DNA of 64,000 bases from Streptomyces hoynatensis (lineage in GTDB: Bacteria > Actinomycetota > Actinomycetes > Streptomycetales > Streptomycetaceae): NCBI RefSeq assembly GCF_003626535.1, contig NZ_RBAL01000008.1, positions 186,001 through 250,000 on the forward strand, in the 5' to 3' direction. The notes below the pieces were generated by a model. The model had not been told where the DNA came from, did not search any database, and was given only the letters and a program-made list of their open reading frames with translations. This document shows, piece after piece, positions 16,494-24,360 of the stretch. Position 1 is the stretch's first letter. Every line of letters starts with the position of its first letter. The translations under genes were made by a program, and so were the position numbers.

Positions 16494-17936
16494 ATGGCCG
16501 AGCGGCAGGCCCACATCGGCGTGACGGGACTCGCGGTCATGGGCCGCAACCTGGCCCGCAACCTCGCCAGGCGCGGCCACACGGTGGCCGTGCACAACCG
16601 CACCTCGGCCCGCACCAGGGAGCTGGTCTCCCGGTTCGGCGACGAGGGCGACTTCGTGGCCTGCACGTCGCCGCGGGAGCTCGTCGAGGCCCTCCAGCGG
16701 CCCAGGCGCCTGGTGGTGATGGTGAAGGCGGGGGCGGCCACCGACGCGGTGCTGGAGGAGTTCGCGCCGCTGCTGGAACCCGGCGACGTCGTCATGGACG
16801 GCGGGAACGCGCACTTCGAGGACACCAGGCGCCGGGAGGCGGCGCTGCGGGAACGAGGGCTGCACTTCGCCGGCTGCGGCATCTCGGGCGGCGAGGAGGG
16901 CGCGCTGCACGGCCCGAGCATCATGCCGGGCGGCTCCGCCGAGTCCTACCGGGCGCTCGGCCCGCTGCTGGAGAGCATCGCGGCCTCCGTGGACGGCGAG
17001 CCGTGCTGCGCCCACCTGGGCCCCGACGGGGCGGGCCACTTCGTGAAGATGGTCCACAACGGCATCGAGTACTCCGACATGCAGCTGATCGCGGAGTCCT
17101 GCGACCTGCTGCGCCGGGTCGCGGGGTACGAGCCGGCCAGGATCGCCGAGGTCTTCCGCGAGTGGAACGCCGGGCGCCTCGACTCGTACCTCATCGAGAT
17201 CACCGCCGAGGTCCTCGCGCACCCGGACGCCGCCACCGGGCGCCCGTTCGTGGACGTGGTGGCCGACGCGGCGGAGCAGAAGGGCACCGGGCGCTGGACG
17301 GTGCAGACGGCGCTCGACCTGGGGGTGCCGGTGCCCGGCATCGGGGAGGCGGTCTTCGCCCGCTCGCTGTCCGGGCACGGCCGGCTGCGCGCGGCGGCCC
17401 GCGGGCTGCCCGGCCCGGCCCGGCCCGTGCTGCACCCGGACGACGCGGCCCGCTTCGCCGGGAACGTCGAGTCGGCGCTCTACGCCTCGAAGATCGTGGC
17501 CTACGCCCAGGGCTGGCAGCTGCTGGCGGCGGGCAGCGCGGCCTTCGGCTGGGACCTCGACCTGGGGAAGGTGGCCGCGATCTGGCGGGACGGCTGCATC
17601 ATCAGGGCCAGGTTCCTCGACGACATCAGGGCCGCCTACCAGGACGCCGCGCAGGCGCCCGTGACGCTGCTCGCCGACCCGACCTTCGCCGAGGCGCTGC
17701 ACGCGGCGCAGAACCCCTGGCGGCACGTGGTGGCCCAGGCCACGGAACTCGGCGTGCCCGCGCCCGGGTTCTCCTCCGCCCTCTCCTACTACGACGCGCT
17801 GCGCGCCGAACGGCTGCCCGCGGCACTGGTCCAGGGGCTGCGGGACTACTTCGGCGCGCACACCTACGAGCGGGTTGACCGGAAGGGCACCTTCCACACC
17901 CGCTGGGGCGGGGACCGCGGCGAGGAACCCGCCTGA
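16494..17936 (+). CDS. gnd: 6-phosphogluconate dehydrogenase, decarboxylating
   Basis: Enzyme of the oxidative pentose phosphate pathway: 6-phosphogluconate + NADP to ribulose 5-phosphate + CO2. It has 480 aa, the usual bacterial long-form length. The nucleotide-binding motif GLAVMGRNLARN is at 11-22, with HNRTSAR after beta-2 favouring NADP. The substrate loop GCGISGGEEGALHGPSIMPGG follows, and the catalytic helix VKMVHNGIEYSDMQ gives Lys185, His188 and Asn189. GGGAG precedes the ATG by eight bases. It lies close to an F420-dependent glucose-6-phosphate-dehydrogenase-like gene, and a transketolase is found 8 kb downstream. Confidence 0.93.
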   Translation: MAERQAHIGVTGLAVMGRNLARNLARRGHTVAVHNRTSARTRELVSRFGDEGDFVACTSPRELVEALQRPRRLVVMVKAGAATDAVLEEFAPLLEPGDVVMDGGNAHFEDTRRREAALRERGLHFAGCGISGGEEGALHGPSIMPGGSAESYRALGPLLESIAASVDGEPCCAHLGPDGAGHFVKMVHNGIEYSDMQLIAESCDLLRRVAGYEPARIAEVFREWNAGRLDSYLIEITAEVLAHPDAATGRPFVDVVADAAEQKGTGRWTVQTALDLGVPVPGIGEAVFARSLSGHGRLRAAARGLPGPARPVLHPDDAARFAGNVESALYASKIVAYAQGWQLLAAGSAAFGWDLDLGKVAAIWRDGCIIRARFLDDIRAAYQDAAQAPVTLLADPTFAEALHAAQNPWRHVVAQATELGVPAPGFSSALSYYDALRAERLPAALVQGLRDYFGAHTYERVDRKGTFHTRWGGDRGEEPA

Positions 17937-17951
17937 CCGGCGGCGCCCACC

Positions 17952-17976
17952 CGGCGCCCGCTCGCCCCGGGCGCCG
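17952..17976. terminator. Hairpin between convergent gnd and LacI genes
   Basis: A perfect 9-bp stem CGGCGCCCG (17952-17960) / CGGGCGCCG (17968-17976) with a 7-base loop, 16 bases after the gnd stop. A second GGCGCCGTTCCCGTCG copy follows directly. No U-tract; likely works for gnd. Confidence 0.5.
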
Positions 17977-18013
17977 TTCCCGTCGCCCCCGGCGCCGTTC
18001 CCGTCGTTCCCGC

Positions 18014-19015
18014 TCAGGCCGGGGCCGAGGGGCGCGCGACCAGCTCGGTCGGCAGCACGACGGGCTCGGTGGTCAGCCGGGCGGTGCCGGCGAGGTGGCC
18101 GAGCAGGAGCCGGGTCGCGGTCTCGCCCATCTCCCGCACCGGCTGCCGCACGGTGGTCAGCGGCGGCTCGGTGAACGCCGCCACCGGGATGTCGTCGAAG
18201 CCGACCACGGCCACGTCCTCGGGGACCCGGCGGCCCGCGGCCCGCAGCGCGCGCAGGACGCCGGTGGCGCTGAGGTCGTTGTGCGCGAAGACCGAGTCGA
18301 AGGCCACGCCCTCCGCGAGGGCCCGCGCGATCGCCTCCTGGCCGCCGCCTGCGGTGAAGTCGCCCTGGCGGACGCGGTGTTCCGGCTGCTCGATGCCGTG
18401 CTCGCGCAGCACCTGGCCGAAGCCGAGGAGCCGGTCGCGCACGCAGCCGAAGTGCGGCGGGCCGGTGACGACGAGCGGGGCCCTGCGGCCGGTGGCCAGC
18501 AGGTGGTGGGCCGCCGCCCGCGCGCCCGCCACGTTGGTGGTGGCCACCGAGGGGAAGGCGGGGCGCCTGCCGCGGTCGTCGATCACCACCAGGGGGAGGC
18601 CCTGCCGGGGCAGCGCGGACATCGCGCCGAGCGGGTTCTCCGGCTCGATGACCAGCACGCCGTCGAAGGCCCTGGCGGAGACCTGGCTGGTGAACTGCGC
18701 CATGGACTCCTCGCCGCGGTTGCAGGTGAACAGCAGCAGGCCGAAGCCGGCGGCCTCCGCCGTGTCGGCGACGCCCTGGAGCATCTCCCCCACCCAGGGC
18801 CAGGTGAGCGAGGGCACGAGCAGGGCGAGGGTACGGCTGCTGCCCCGGGCCAGTCCGACGGCCCTGGCGCTCGGCACGTAGCCGAGTTCGGCGATGACCG
18901 CCCTGACCCGGTCCGCGGTGAGGGCGTCCACCTCGCCCTTGCCGTTGAGGACGCGGGAGACGGTGGTCTTGCTGACCGAGGCGTGGCGGGCGACATCGGT
19001 GATGGTGACGCGCAT
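18014..19015 (-). CDS. LacI-family transcriptional regulator
   Basis: DNA-binding regulator, 333 aa. The N-terminal helix-turn-helix is TITDVARHASVSKTTVSRVLNGKGEVD (about 3-29), with hinge PSARAVGLARGSSRT and a sugar-binding-type effector domain to the C-terminus (NDLSATGVLRALRAAGRRVPEDVAVVGFDD). GGGGAGG lies six bases before ATG. It is divergent from the F420-type dehydrogenase gene, and the 237-base space between them holds a 28-bp perfect palindrome, presumably its operator. The effector is unknown; the adjacent genes suggest a sugar or sugar phosphate. Confidence 0.88.
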   Translation of the reverse strand: MRVTITDVARHASVSKTTVSRVLNGKGEVDALTADRVRAVIAELGYVPSARAVGLARGSSRTLALLVPSLTWPWVGEMLQGVADTAEAAGFGLLLFTCNRGEESMAQFTSQVSARAFDGVLVIEPENPLGAMSALPRQGLPLVVIDDRGRRPAFPSVATTNVAGARAAAHHLLATGRRAPLVVTGPPHFGCVRDRLLGFGQVLREHGIEQPEHRVRQGDFTAGGGQEAIARALAEGVAFDSVFAHNDLSATGVLRALRAAGRRVPEDVAVVGFDDIPVAAFTEPPLTTVRQPVREMGETATRLLLGHLAGTARLTTEPVVLPTELVARPSAPA

Positions 19016-19073
19016 GGCGGGCCTCCCCTGCGGCGAGCGTGGCGGTGCGGCACCACGGTGGACCTGACACGGT

Positions 19074-19101
19074 CCGGTACCGGTTCCGGAACCGGTACCG
19101 G
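19074..19101. promoter_or_regulatory. 28-bp perfect palindrome, probable LacI-family operator
   Basis: A perfect palindrome of 14+14 bp (left arm CCGGTACCGGTTCC, right arm its exact complement) centred between the LacI gene and the dehydrogenase gene. It nests smaller palindromes (GGTACC twice, TTCCGGAA in the centre). Its position 59 bases before the regulator start suits an operator controlling both genes. Confidence 0.7.
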
Positions 19102-19252
19102 GGGCTTTTGTGGCAGTGAACCCGCAACCGGCCGCGCCGTCAACCGCGCGCACGCGCCCGGGAAATTCACCCGGCTGCCCCCGGGTGCGGGACGACGGCA
19201 CGGGGAACCCGGGGGGCCGGTGCACGCGACCTTTCGGAGCGGTGAGCGACAG

Positions 19253-20233
19253 ATGCAGATCGGGTACAAGCTGGCGACCGAGGCCTTCGGGCCCAACGAG
19301 CTGATCCGGCAGGCGGTGCGCGCCGAGCGCGCCGGCTTCGACTTCGTCGAGATCAGCGACCACTACCACCCCTGGCTCGACGACCAGGGCCATTCGGCGT
19401 TCACCTGGCCGGTCCTCGGCGCGATCGCGGCCCGCACCCAGCGCATCGGCCTGGCCACCGGCGTCACCTGCCCGACGGTGCGCTACCACCCCGCGGTGAT
19501 CGCCCAGGCCGCGGCCACGATGGCGCTGATGTCGGACGGCAGGTTCACCCTCGGCGTCGGCGCCGGCGAGCGGCTGAACGAGCACGTCGTCGGCGACGGC
19601 TTCCCCGGCTCGGTGCACGAGCGCCACGAGCGGCTGCGCGAGGCCCTGGAGATCATCAGGCTGCTGTGGCGCGGCGGTTACCGCTCCTACGAGGGCACGT
19701 ACCTGAAGCTGGTGGACGCCCGCGTCTTCGACCTGCCGAGCGACCCGCCGCCGATCGCCGTGGCCGCGGGCGGCACCGGCTCCGCGCGGCTGGCCGCCGA
19801 GCTCGGCGACGCCCTGTTCGCGACCGAGCCGAAGCCGGAACTGGTCAGGCGCTACCGCGAGTCGGGCGGGCGCGGCCCGCACTACGCCGAGGTGCCCCTG
19901 GCCTGGGCGCCCGACCAGCACACCGCGGCCAGGGCGGCGCTCGCGACCTCGCGCTGGGCGGTCACCGGCTGGAAGGTGATGAGCGAGCTGCCGAATCCGG
20001 CGAACTTCGAGGCCGCCACCGCCACCGTGCGGGAGGAGGACATCCTGGCGCACTTCGCCTGCGGGGCGGACCCCGAGCGCTGCGTCGAGGTGGCGAAGCC
20101 CTTCGTGGAGGCCGGCTTCAACCGGATCGCGCTGCTGAACGCGGGCCCGGACCCGGACGGCTTCTTCGAGTTCTACGAGAGCGAACTCGACCACAGGCTG
20201 CGGGCGCTGTCCGCGGAGGAGGCGCTGGTGTGA
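19253..20233 (+). CDS. F420-dependent LLM-class oxidoreductase, glucose-6-phosphate dehydrogenase-like
   Basis: Luciferase-fold enzyme of 326 aa using coenzyme F420. N-terminal MQIGYKLATEAFGPNELIRQAVRAE, EISDHYHPW, GVTCPTVRYHPA and LGVGAGERLNEHV match the F420-dependent glucose-6-phosphate dehydrogenase (FGD) subfamily. FGD oxidises glucose 6-phosphate to 6-phosphogluconolactone while reducing F420. Several FGD-like paralogues act on other substrates (for example the hydroxymycolate enzyme in mycobacteria), so the substrate is not proven. No classic purine-rich site precedes the ATG beyond GGAGC. The gene is divergent from a LacI regulator across the palindrome, and gnd lies just beyond. Confidence 0.78.
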   Translation: MQIGYKLATEAFGPNELIRQAVRAERAGFDFVEISDHYHPWLDDQGHSAFTWPVLGAIAARTQRIGLATGVTCPTVRYHPAVIAQAAATMALMSDGRFTLGVGAGERLNEHVVGDGFPGSVHERHERLREALEIIRLLWRGGYRSYEGTYLKLVDARVFDLPSDPPPIAVAAGGTGSARLAAELGDALFATEPKPELVRRYRESGGRGPHYAEVPLAWAPDQHTAARAALATSRWAVTGWKVMSELPNPANFEAATATVREEDILAHFACGADPERCVEVAKPFVEAGFNRIALLNAGPDPDGFFEFYESELDHRLRALSAEEALV

Positions 20234-20313
20234 GCGGCCGGGCAGGGGCGGCACGCCGGCGGGCCACGACCCCTAGGGACCTTTCTAGTTCCGCGCGGAT
20301 TGGGGTGGTTCGC

Positions 20314-20342
20314 CCCCCATAGGGGGCTATGTAGGGGTCCCC
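20314..20342. promoter_or_regulatory. G/C-run inverted repeats upstream of the SARP gene
   Basis: CCCCC-ATA-GGGGG (20314-20326) and GGGG-T-CCCC (20334-20342) are two short inverted repeats; TAGGGG recurs at a 12-base offset. Palindromic CCTAGG elements flank them at about 20271 and 20369. The cluster is unlike the surrounding sequence and probably forms the control region of the regulator gene starting at 20399. Protein binding is unproven. Confidence 0.35.
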
Positions 20343-20398
20343 TTCCCGGCGCGGGGTTCCTAGGATGCCGCCGAGCCCCGGCCTCGGTGGATGAGGGG

Positions 20399-22255
20399 AT
20401 GAGGAGGGGGGGTCGGTTGTCCGGAAACGGCCTCGCGCCGCGTCAGGCGGCGGATGTTCCGGCGCCTGACGGCGCGGAACGCGCACCACACGCCCGGCCC
20501 GGCGTGCGGTTCGGCGTGCTCGGCCCGATGGAGGTGTTCGCGCCGGGCGCGGGCGACCTCCCGGTGACGCCGCAGGCGCCCAAGATCCGGGTGGTGCTCG
20601 GCGCCCTGCTGGTGCGGGCCAACGACATCGTCTCGGCCGACGCCCTCATCGACGAGCTCTGGGGCGACGCCCCGCCCCGCACGGCCACCACCACGCTCCA
20701 GGTCTACGTCTCCCAGCTGCGCAAGCTGCTGCACCGGGCCGACCCGCACGGAGGCCGGGCCGCGCTGGTCACCCGCCGCCCCGGCTACCTGCTGCGGGTG
20801 GCGCCGGGAGGGCTGGACCTGACCGAGTTCGAGGAACTGCACGCCAGGGGCGGCGCCGCGATGGAACGCGGCGACTTCGCGGCGGCGGCGCACCTGGAGC
20901 GGCGCGCCCTCGCGCTGTGGCGCGGGCCGCTGCTGTGCGACACCCCGCACGGCACGCTCCTCGGCTCGGCCGCGGTGCGGCTGTCCGACCTGCGGATCAC
21001 CGCGGTCGAGCGGCGGGTGCGGGCCGACCTCGGGCTCGGCAGGCACGGGGACCTCGTCGCCGAACTACAGGAACTCGCCACGCAGTTCCCGATGCGGGAG
21101 GTCATCCACGAGCTGCTGATGGTGGCGCTGTACCGCTCGGGCCGGCAGGCGGACGCGCTGCGGGCCTTCGACCGCATCAGCCGCACCCTCGCGGAGGAGC
21201 TGAACATCACGCCGGGACCGCGGCTCGGGCGGCTGCACCGCCGGATTCGGGCGGGGGACCCGGCGCTGCTGCACCCGGCCGACCGCGAGCGGCTGCCAGC
21301 CCGCCCCCCGGCCGTGCAACTGCCCGCGCGCGACCCGCTGTTCACCGGGCGCGACGATGTGCTTCCGGCCGTGGTCGACAAGCTGCTCGGCGCGGCGGCC
21401 GAGGGCGGCCACGTCGCCGTCACGGGCATGGCGGGGGTGGGCAAGACCGCCCTCGCCCTGGCCGCCGCCCACCGCAGCGCCCCGCTCTTCCCCGACGGGC
21501 GGCTGTTCCTCGGGCTGCGCTCGGCCGCCGGGGAGCCGCTGACAGCGGCGCAGGCGGTCGAGCAGCTGCTGCGGCAGCTGGGGGCGCCCGTGCCGCCGCG
21601 CGGCGGCGGCCGGGAGGCGCAGGCGCTGCTCGCGCGGCTGTGGGAGGGCAGGAGGGCGCTGCTGCTGCTGGACGACGTGGCCTCGGCGGAGCAGGTCCGG
21701 GCCCTGCTGCCCACCTCCCTGGGCAGCGCCGCGCTGCTCACCGGCCGCAGGCCGCCCGCGGGCCTGGAGGGGCTGCGCACGGTGGTACTGCGGGTGCCAG
21801 GCGCGCGGGAGGCCGCCCGGATCTTCGCCGCCGCGGCCGGCGTCCCCGCCGAGGACCCGGCCGTGGCCGAGGTGGTCGAGCTGTGCGGGCGGCTGCCGCG
21901 GGCGCTGCGGCTCGCGGCCGAGCGCCTGCGGGGCGCGGGCGCCGCCGGCCTGGCCGAGCGGCTCGACGCCGACCGGGCCGGGCTGCGGGAACTCGGCCGC
22001 CGGGTGCTGCTCGCCGCCTACGAGCACGCCGCCGTGGCGGAACGCCGCGCCTTCCGGCTGCTGGCCACGGCCCGCGCGAGGCCCTTCGGCCCGGCCGCCG
22101 CGGCCGCCGTGCTCGGCATCGACCCGGCCGCCGCGGAGAGCGCCGCGGAGTCCCTGGTCGCGGCCGGGCTCCTCGGCCGCCACGACCCGGCCCACGGCAG
22201 CGAGGGCCCCTACCGCCTGCACCCCCTCTCCCAGCTCCTGGCCCTGGAACACTGA
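20399..22255 (+). CDS. SARP/AfsR-family regulator with BTAD and NB-ARC domains
   Basis: Transcription activator of the Streptomyces antibiotic regulatory protein type, about 618 aa. The winged-helix OmpR-like domain runs from RFGVLGPMEVFAPG to TRRPGYLLRV (about 30-125). The bacterial transcriptional activation domain follows to about residue 265 (EELNITPGPRLGRLHRRI). The STAND-type NTPase has Walker A GMAGVGKTALAL near residue 342 and kinase-2 LLLLDDVAS. The C-terminal TPR domain of AfsR is missing, so this is a shortened AfsR-like protein. The start is ambiguous: ATG 20399, or TTG 20417 with a better AGGAGGGGGG site. No large biosynthetic cluster is adjacent, so its targets are unknown. Confidence 0.85.
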   Translation: MRRGGRLSGNGLAPRQAADVPAPDGAERAPHARPGVRFGVLGPMEVFAPGAGDLPVTPQAPKIRVVLGALLVRANDIVSADALIDELWGDAPPRTATTTLQVYVSQLRKLLHRADPHGGRAALVTRRPGYLLRVAPGGLDLTEFEELHARGGAAMERGDFAAAAHLERRALALWRGPLLCDTPHGTLLGSAAVRLSDLRITAVERRVRADLGLGRHGDLVAELQELATQFPMREVIHELLMVALYRSGRQADALRAFDRISRTLAEELNITPGPRLGRLHRRIRAGDPALLHPADRERLPARPPAVQLPARDPLFTGRDDVLPAVVDKLLGAAAEGGHVAVTGMAGVGKTALALAAAHRSAPLFPDGRLFLGLRSAAGEPLTAAQAVEQLLRQLGAPVPPRGGGREAQALLARLWEGRRALLLLDDVASAEQVRALLPTSLGSAALLTGRRPPAGLEGLRTVVLRVPGAREAARIFAAAAGVPAEDPAVAEVVELCGRLPRALRLAAERLRGAGAAGLAERLDADRAGLRELGRRVLLAAYEHAAVAERRAFRLLATARARPFGPAAAAAVLGIDPAAAESAAESLVAAGLLGRHDPAHGSEGPYRLHPLSQLLALEH

Positions 22256-22452
22256 GCCCCCGCCGTCCCGGCCCCGGCCCCTCTCCCCCGGCACGGCACG
22301 GTCCCGCGCCCGCCACCCGCCCCGCCGCGCGACGGCACCCGGGGCGGCGGCCGTACGCGCGAAAGCGGGCGGACGCGCGGCGGCACGCGCGGCAGCGGGC
22401 GGGGCCGGGCGGACGCGCGGGACATCCGGTGGCGAAACGCGGCCGGACGGGT

Positions 22453-22477
22453 GTTTTGCCACAGGGGCGCCGGTTAC
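22453..22477 (+). promoter_or_regulatory. SigB-type stress promoter candidate
   Basis: GTTT, 15 bases, then GGTTAC fits the Streptomyces SigB-family pattern (G-N-N-T, 14-16 bases, GGGTAY) with one mismatch. It lies about 35 bases before the DJ-1/PfpI start, and the downstream genes have stress-type functions. It could equally be chance in a 74% GC background. Confidence 0.4.
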
Positions 22478-22511
22478 TCGGAAGCCGCGTATACCGCGTC
22501 TACGAAGGACG

Positions 22512-23066
22512 GTGAACTACCCGATGCGCATCGCATTCCTGGTCGCTCCCGAAGGCGTCGAACAGGTGGAGATGACCGAGCCCTGGAAGGCCGTCTCCGA
22601 GGTCGGGGAGACCCCGCAGCTGGTGTCGACGAAGCCGGGCCGCATCCAGGCGTTCAACCACCTCGACCGGGCCGACACCTTCCCCGTCGACGCGACGGTC
22701 GGGGAGACCTCGGCCGACGAGTACGACGCGCTCGTGCTGCCCGGCGGCGTGGCCAACCCGGACGCGCTGCGGCTCGACGAGCAGGCCGTCGGCTTCGCCA
22801 GGCGGTTCTTCGAGACCGGCAAGCCGGTGGCCGCGATCTGCCACGCGCCGTGGACGCTGGTGGAGGCCGGCGTGCTCGAAGGGCGGGTGCTCACCAGCTG
22901 GCCGAGCCTGAAGACGGACATCCGCAACGCCGGCGGCACCTGGGTCGACGAGCGGGTGAAGGTCTGCGAGAACGGCCCCAACACGCTGGTCACCAGCCGC
23001 AAACCGGACGATCTGCCCTACTTCGACGAGACGATGCTCCGCGAGTTCGGCAAGGTCTCCGTCTGA
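22512..23066 (+). CDS. DJ-1/PfpI family protein (type 1 glutamine-amidotransferase fold)
   Basis: Cytoplasmic protein of 184 aa with the DJ-1/PfpI fold, the class that includes YhbO/PfpI stress proteins and deglycases or glyoxalases. The nucleophile elbow AAICHAPWTL places Cys110-His111, and the upstream acid lies in LVLPGGVANPD. GTG 22512 follows GAAGGAC very closely; ATG 22524 (MRIAFLVAPEG) is an alternative start. Members protect against carbonyl and oxidative damage. The candidate SigB-type promoter upstream and the baeRF2 gene 28 bases downstream suggest a stress operon. Confidence 0.82.
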   Translation: MNYPMRIAFLVAPEGVEQVEMTEPWKAVSEVGETPQLVSTKPGRIQAFNHLDRADTFPVDATVGETSADEYDALVLPGGVANPDALRLDEQAVGFARRFFETGKPVAAICHAPWTLVEAGVLEGRVLTSWPSLKTDIRNAGGTWVDERVKVCENGPNTLVTSRKPDDLPYFDETMLREFGKVSV

Positions 23067-23094
23067 CCCGGAAGCCAGAAAGGGGGTCAACGCC

Positions 23095-24267
23095 ATGAAG
23101 CTCGACTTCCTCCGGCCGCTGCTGCGTCCCGGACCCTGGGCTTCGGTCTACCTGGACACCTCCTACCTCGCCGAGGACGTCGTACGGCGCCAGCAACTCC
23201 AGGCGCGGGAGGCCGACGACCGGCTCGCCGCATCCGGCGCGGACGAGGCGACCCGCCAGGCCCTCGCCGAGGCGCTGCCCGGGCTGTCCCGGGACACGGC
23301 GGGGCACGCCGTGTTCGCCGCGAACGGCCGCGTCGTGCTCGACGTGCCGCTGTCCGCCGCGCCGCCCTCTCCCCCGCTCAGCCACTGGGCCCCGCTGCCG
23401 CGCCTCGGGCCGCTGTTCGACCACGGTGGCCCCGACCCCGCCTGCCTGGTCGCCTACGTGGACCGCAGGGGCGCCGACCTGGAACTGCTCGGGATCAGGC
23501 GCCACCCGGAGCCGGCCGGCGAGGTGACCGGCAAGGAGTGGCCGATGCACCGCACCGCGCGGGCCCAGTGGTCCGAGCGGCACTTCCAGCTGGCCGTCGA
23601 GAACACCTGGGAGGAGAACGCCGCCCGCATCGCCGAGACCGTGGCGACCGACGCCGAGGAGGCGCACGCCGAACTGGTCGTGCTGGCGGGAGACCCGCGG
23701 GAGCGGCGCGAGGTGCGCGAGCGGCTGCCCGAGCAGGTGCGCGCGCGCACCGTGGAGTCGGAACACGGCGGCCGGGCCGCCGGCTCGGACAACCGGCGGC
23801 TGGCCGCCGAGGTCGAGACCGCCAGGGCCGAACGCGCCAGGGCCGTCGCGGACGAGGCCATGGACCGCTTCCGCGAGGGCCGTGAGCCCGGCCACGGGGC
23901 GATCGAGGCCGCCGAGGGCGTGCCCACCCTGGTCGAGGCGGCGCGCGAGCACCGCATCGGCGCACTGCTGGTGCGGCCGGGCGGGGCCGACCTGCGCCGG
24001 GACGTGTGGGTGGGCCGCGAGCCCGATCAGCTCGCCGTCCGCCGCACCGAGTCCCGCTACCTGGGCGCCTCCGAGCCGGTGGCCGCCCGCGCCGACGACG
24101 CGCTGCTGCGCTCCGCCGTGGCCAACGACGCCGAGGCGGTGGCGCTGCCGGAGCAGCCCGCTGACCCGGGCCGGCTTCCGGTGGGCGGGCTCGGCGCGCT
24201 GCTGCGCTGGCCCTTCGCGGGCCCGGTGCCGGGCGGCGGCTACCGGACGGGGCCCCAGTTCCCGTGA
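23095..24267 (+). CDS. baeRF2 domain protein (Vms1/eRF1-like, Rv2629 type)
   Basis: Protein of 390 aa with a bacterial/archaeal eRF1-like fold, family 2. Opening MKLDFLRPLL...WASVYLDTSYLAEDVVRR, LVAYVDRRGADLELLGI and the C-terminal VEAAREHRIGALLV/ADDALLRSAVANDAEA are recognisable from actinobacterial Rv2629-like proteins. The eRF1-like fold and kinship to Vms1/ANKZF1 suggest a peptidyl-tRNA hydrolase or ribosome-rescue factor; function in Streptomyces is not established. The central part (about 205-290) is highly charged and may be coiled coil. GGGGGTCAA precedes the ATG. It is in one transcription unit with the DJ-1 gene. Confidence 0.75.
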   Translation: MKLDFLRPLLRPGPWASVYLDTSYLAEDVVRRQQLQAREADDRLAASGADEATRQALAEALPGLSRDTAGHAVFAANGRVVLDVPLSAAPPSPPLSHWAPLPRLGPLFDHGGPDPACLVAYVDRRGADLELLGIRRHPEPAGEVTGKEWPMHRTARAQWSERHFQLAVENTWEENAARIAETVATDAEEAHAELVVLAGDPRERREVRERLPEQVRARTVESEHGGRAAGSDNRRLAAEVETARAERARAVADEAMDRFREGREPGHGAIEAAEGVPTLVEAAREHRIGALLVRPGGADLRRDVWVGREPDQLAVRRTESRYLGASEPVAARADDALLRSAVANDAEAVALPEQPADPGRLPVGGLGALLRWPFAGPVPGGGYRTGPQFP

Positions 24268-24301
24268 GGACCGGCGTCGCGAAGGGCTCCGCAGGCCGCT
24301 C

Positions 24302-24326
24302 GTTAGCGCCCTCGGAGCCCGGGTAC
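24302..24326 (+). promoter_or_regulatory. SigB-type promoter candidate before transketolase
   Basis: GTTA, 15 bases, GGGTAC: a perfect SigB-type -10 (GGGTAY) with the same spacing as at 22453 and an imperfect -35. It is also flanked by GGGCTCCG/CGGAGCCC, an inverted repeat around the -35. Transketolase starts 35 bases downstream. Confidence 0.45.
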
Positions 24327-24360
24327 CCGCGGACCGCAGGACGTGACAGGAGGGCTTCGC

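Noticed and set aside
24268-24360. Possible tRNA-like fold (GGCTCCG...CGGAGCC) before transketolase
   Set aside because: The arms do not form a cloverleaf; no T-loop GTTCGA-type sequence. Better read as an inverted repeat around a promoter.
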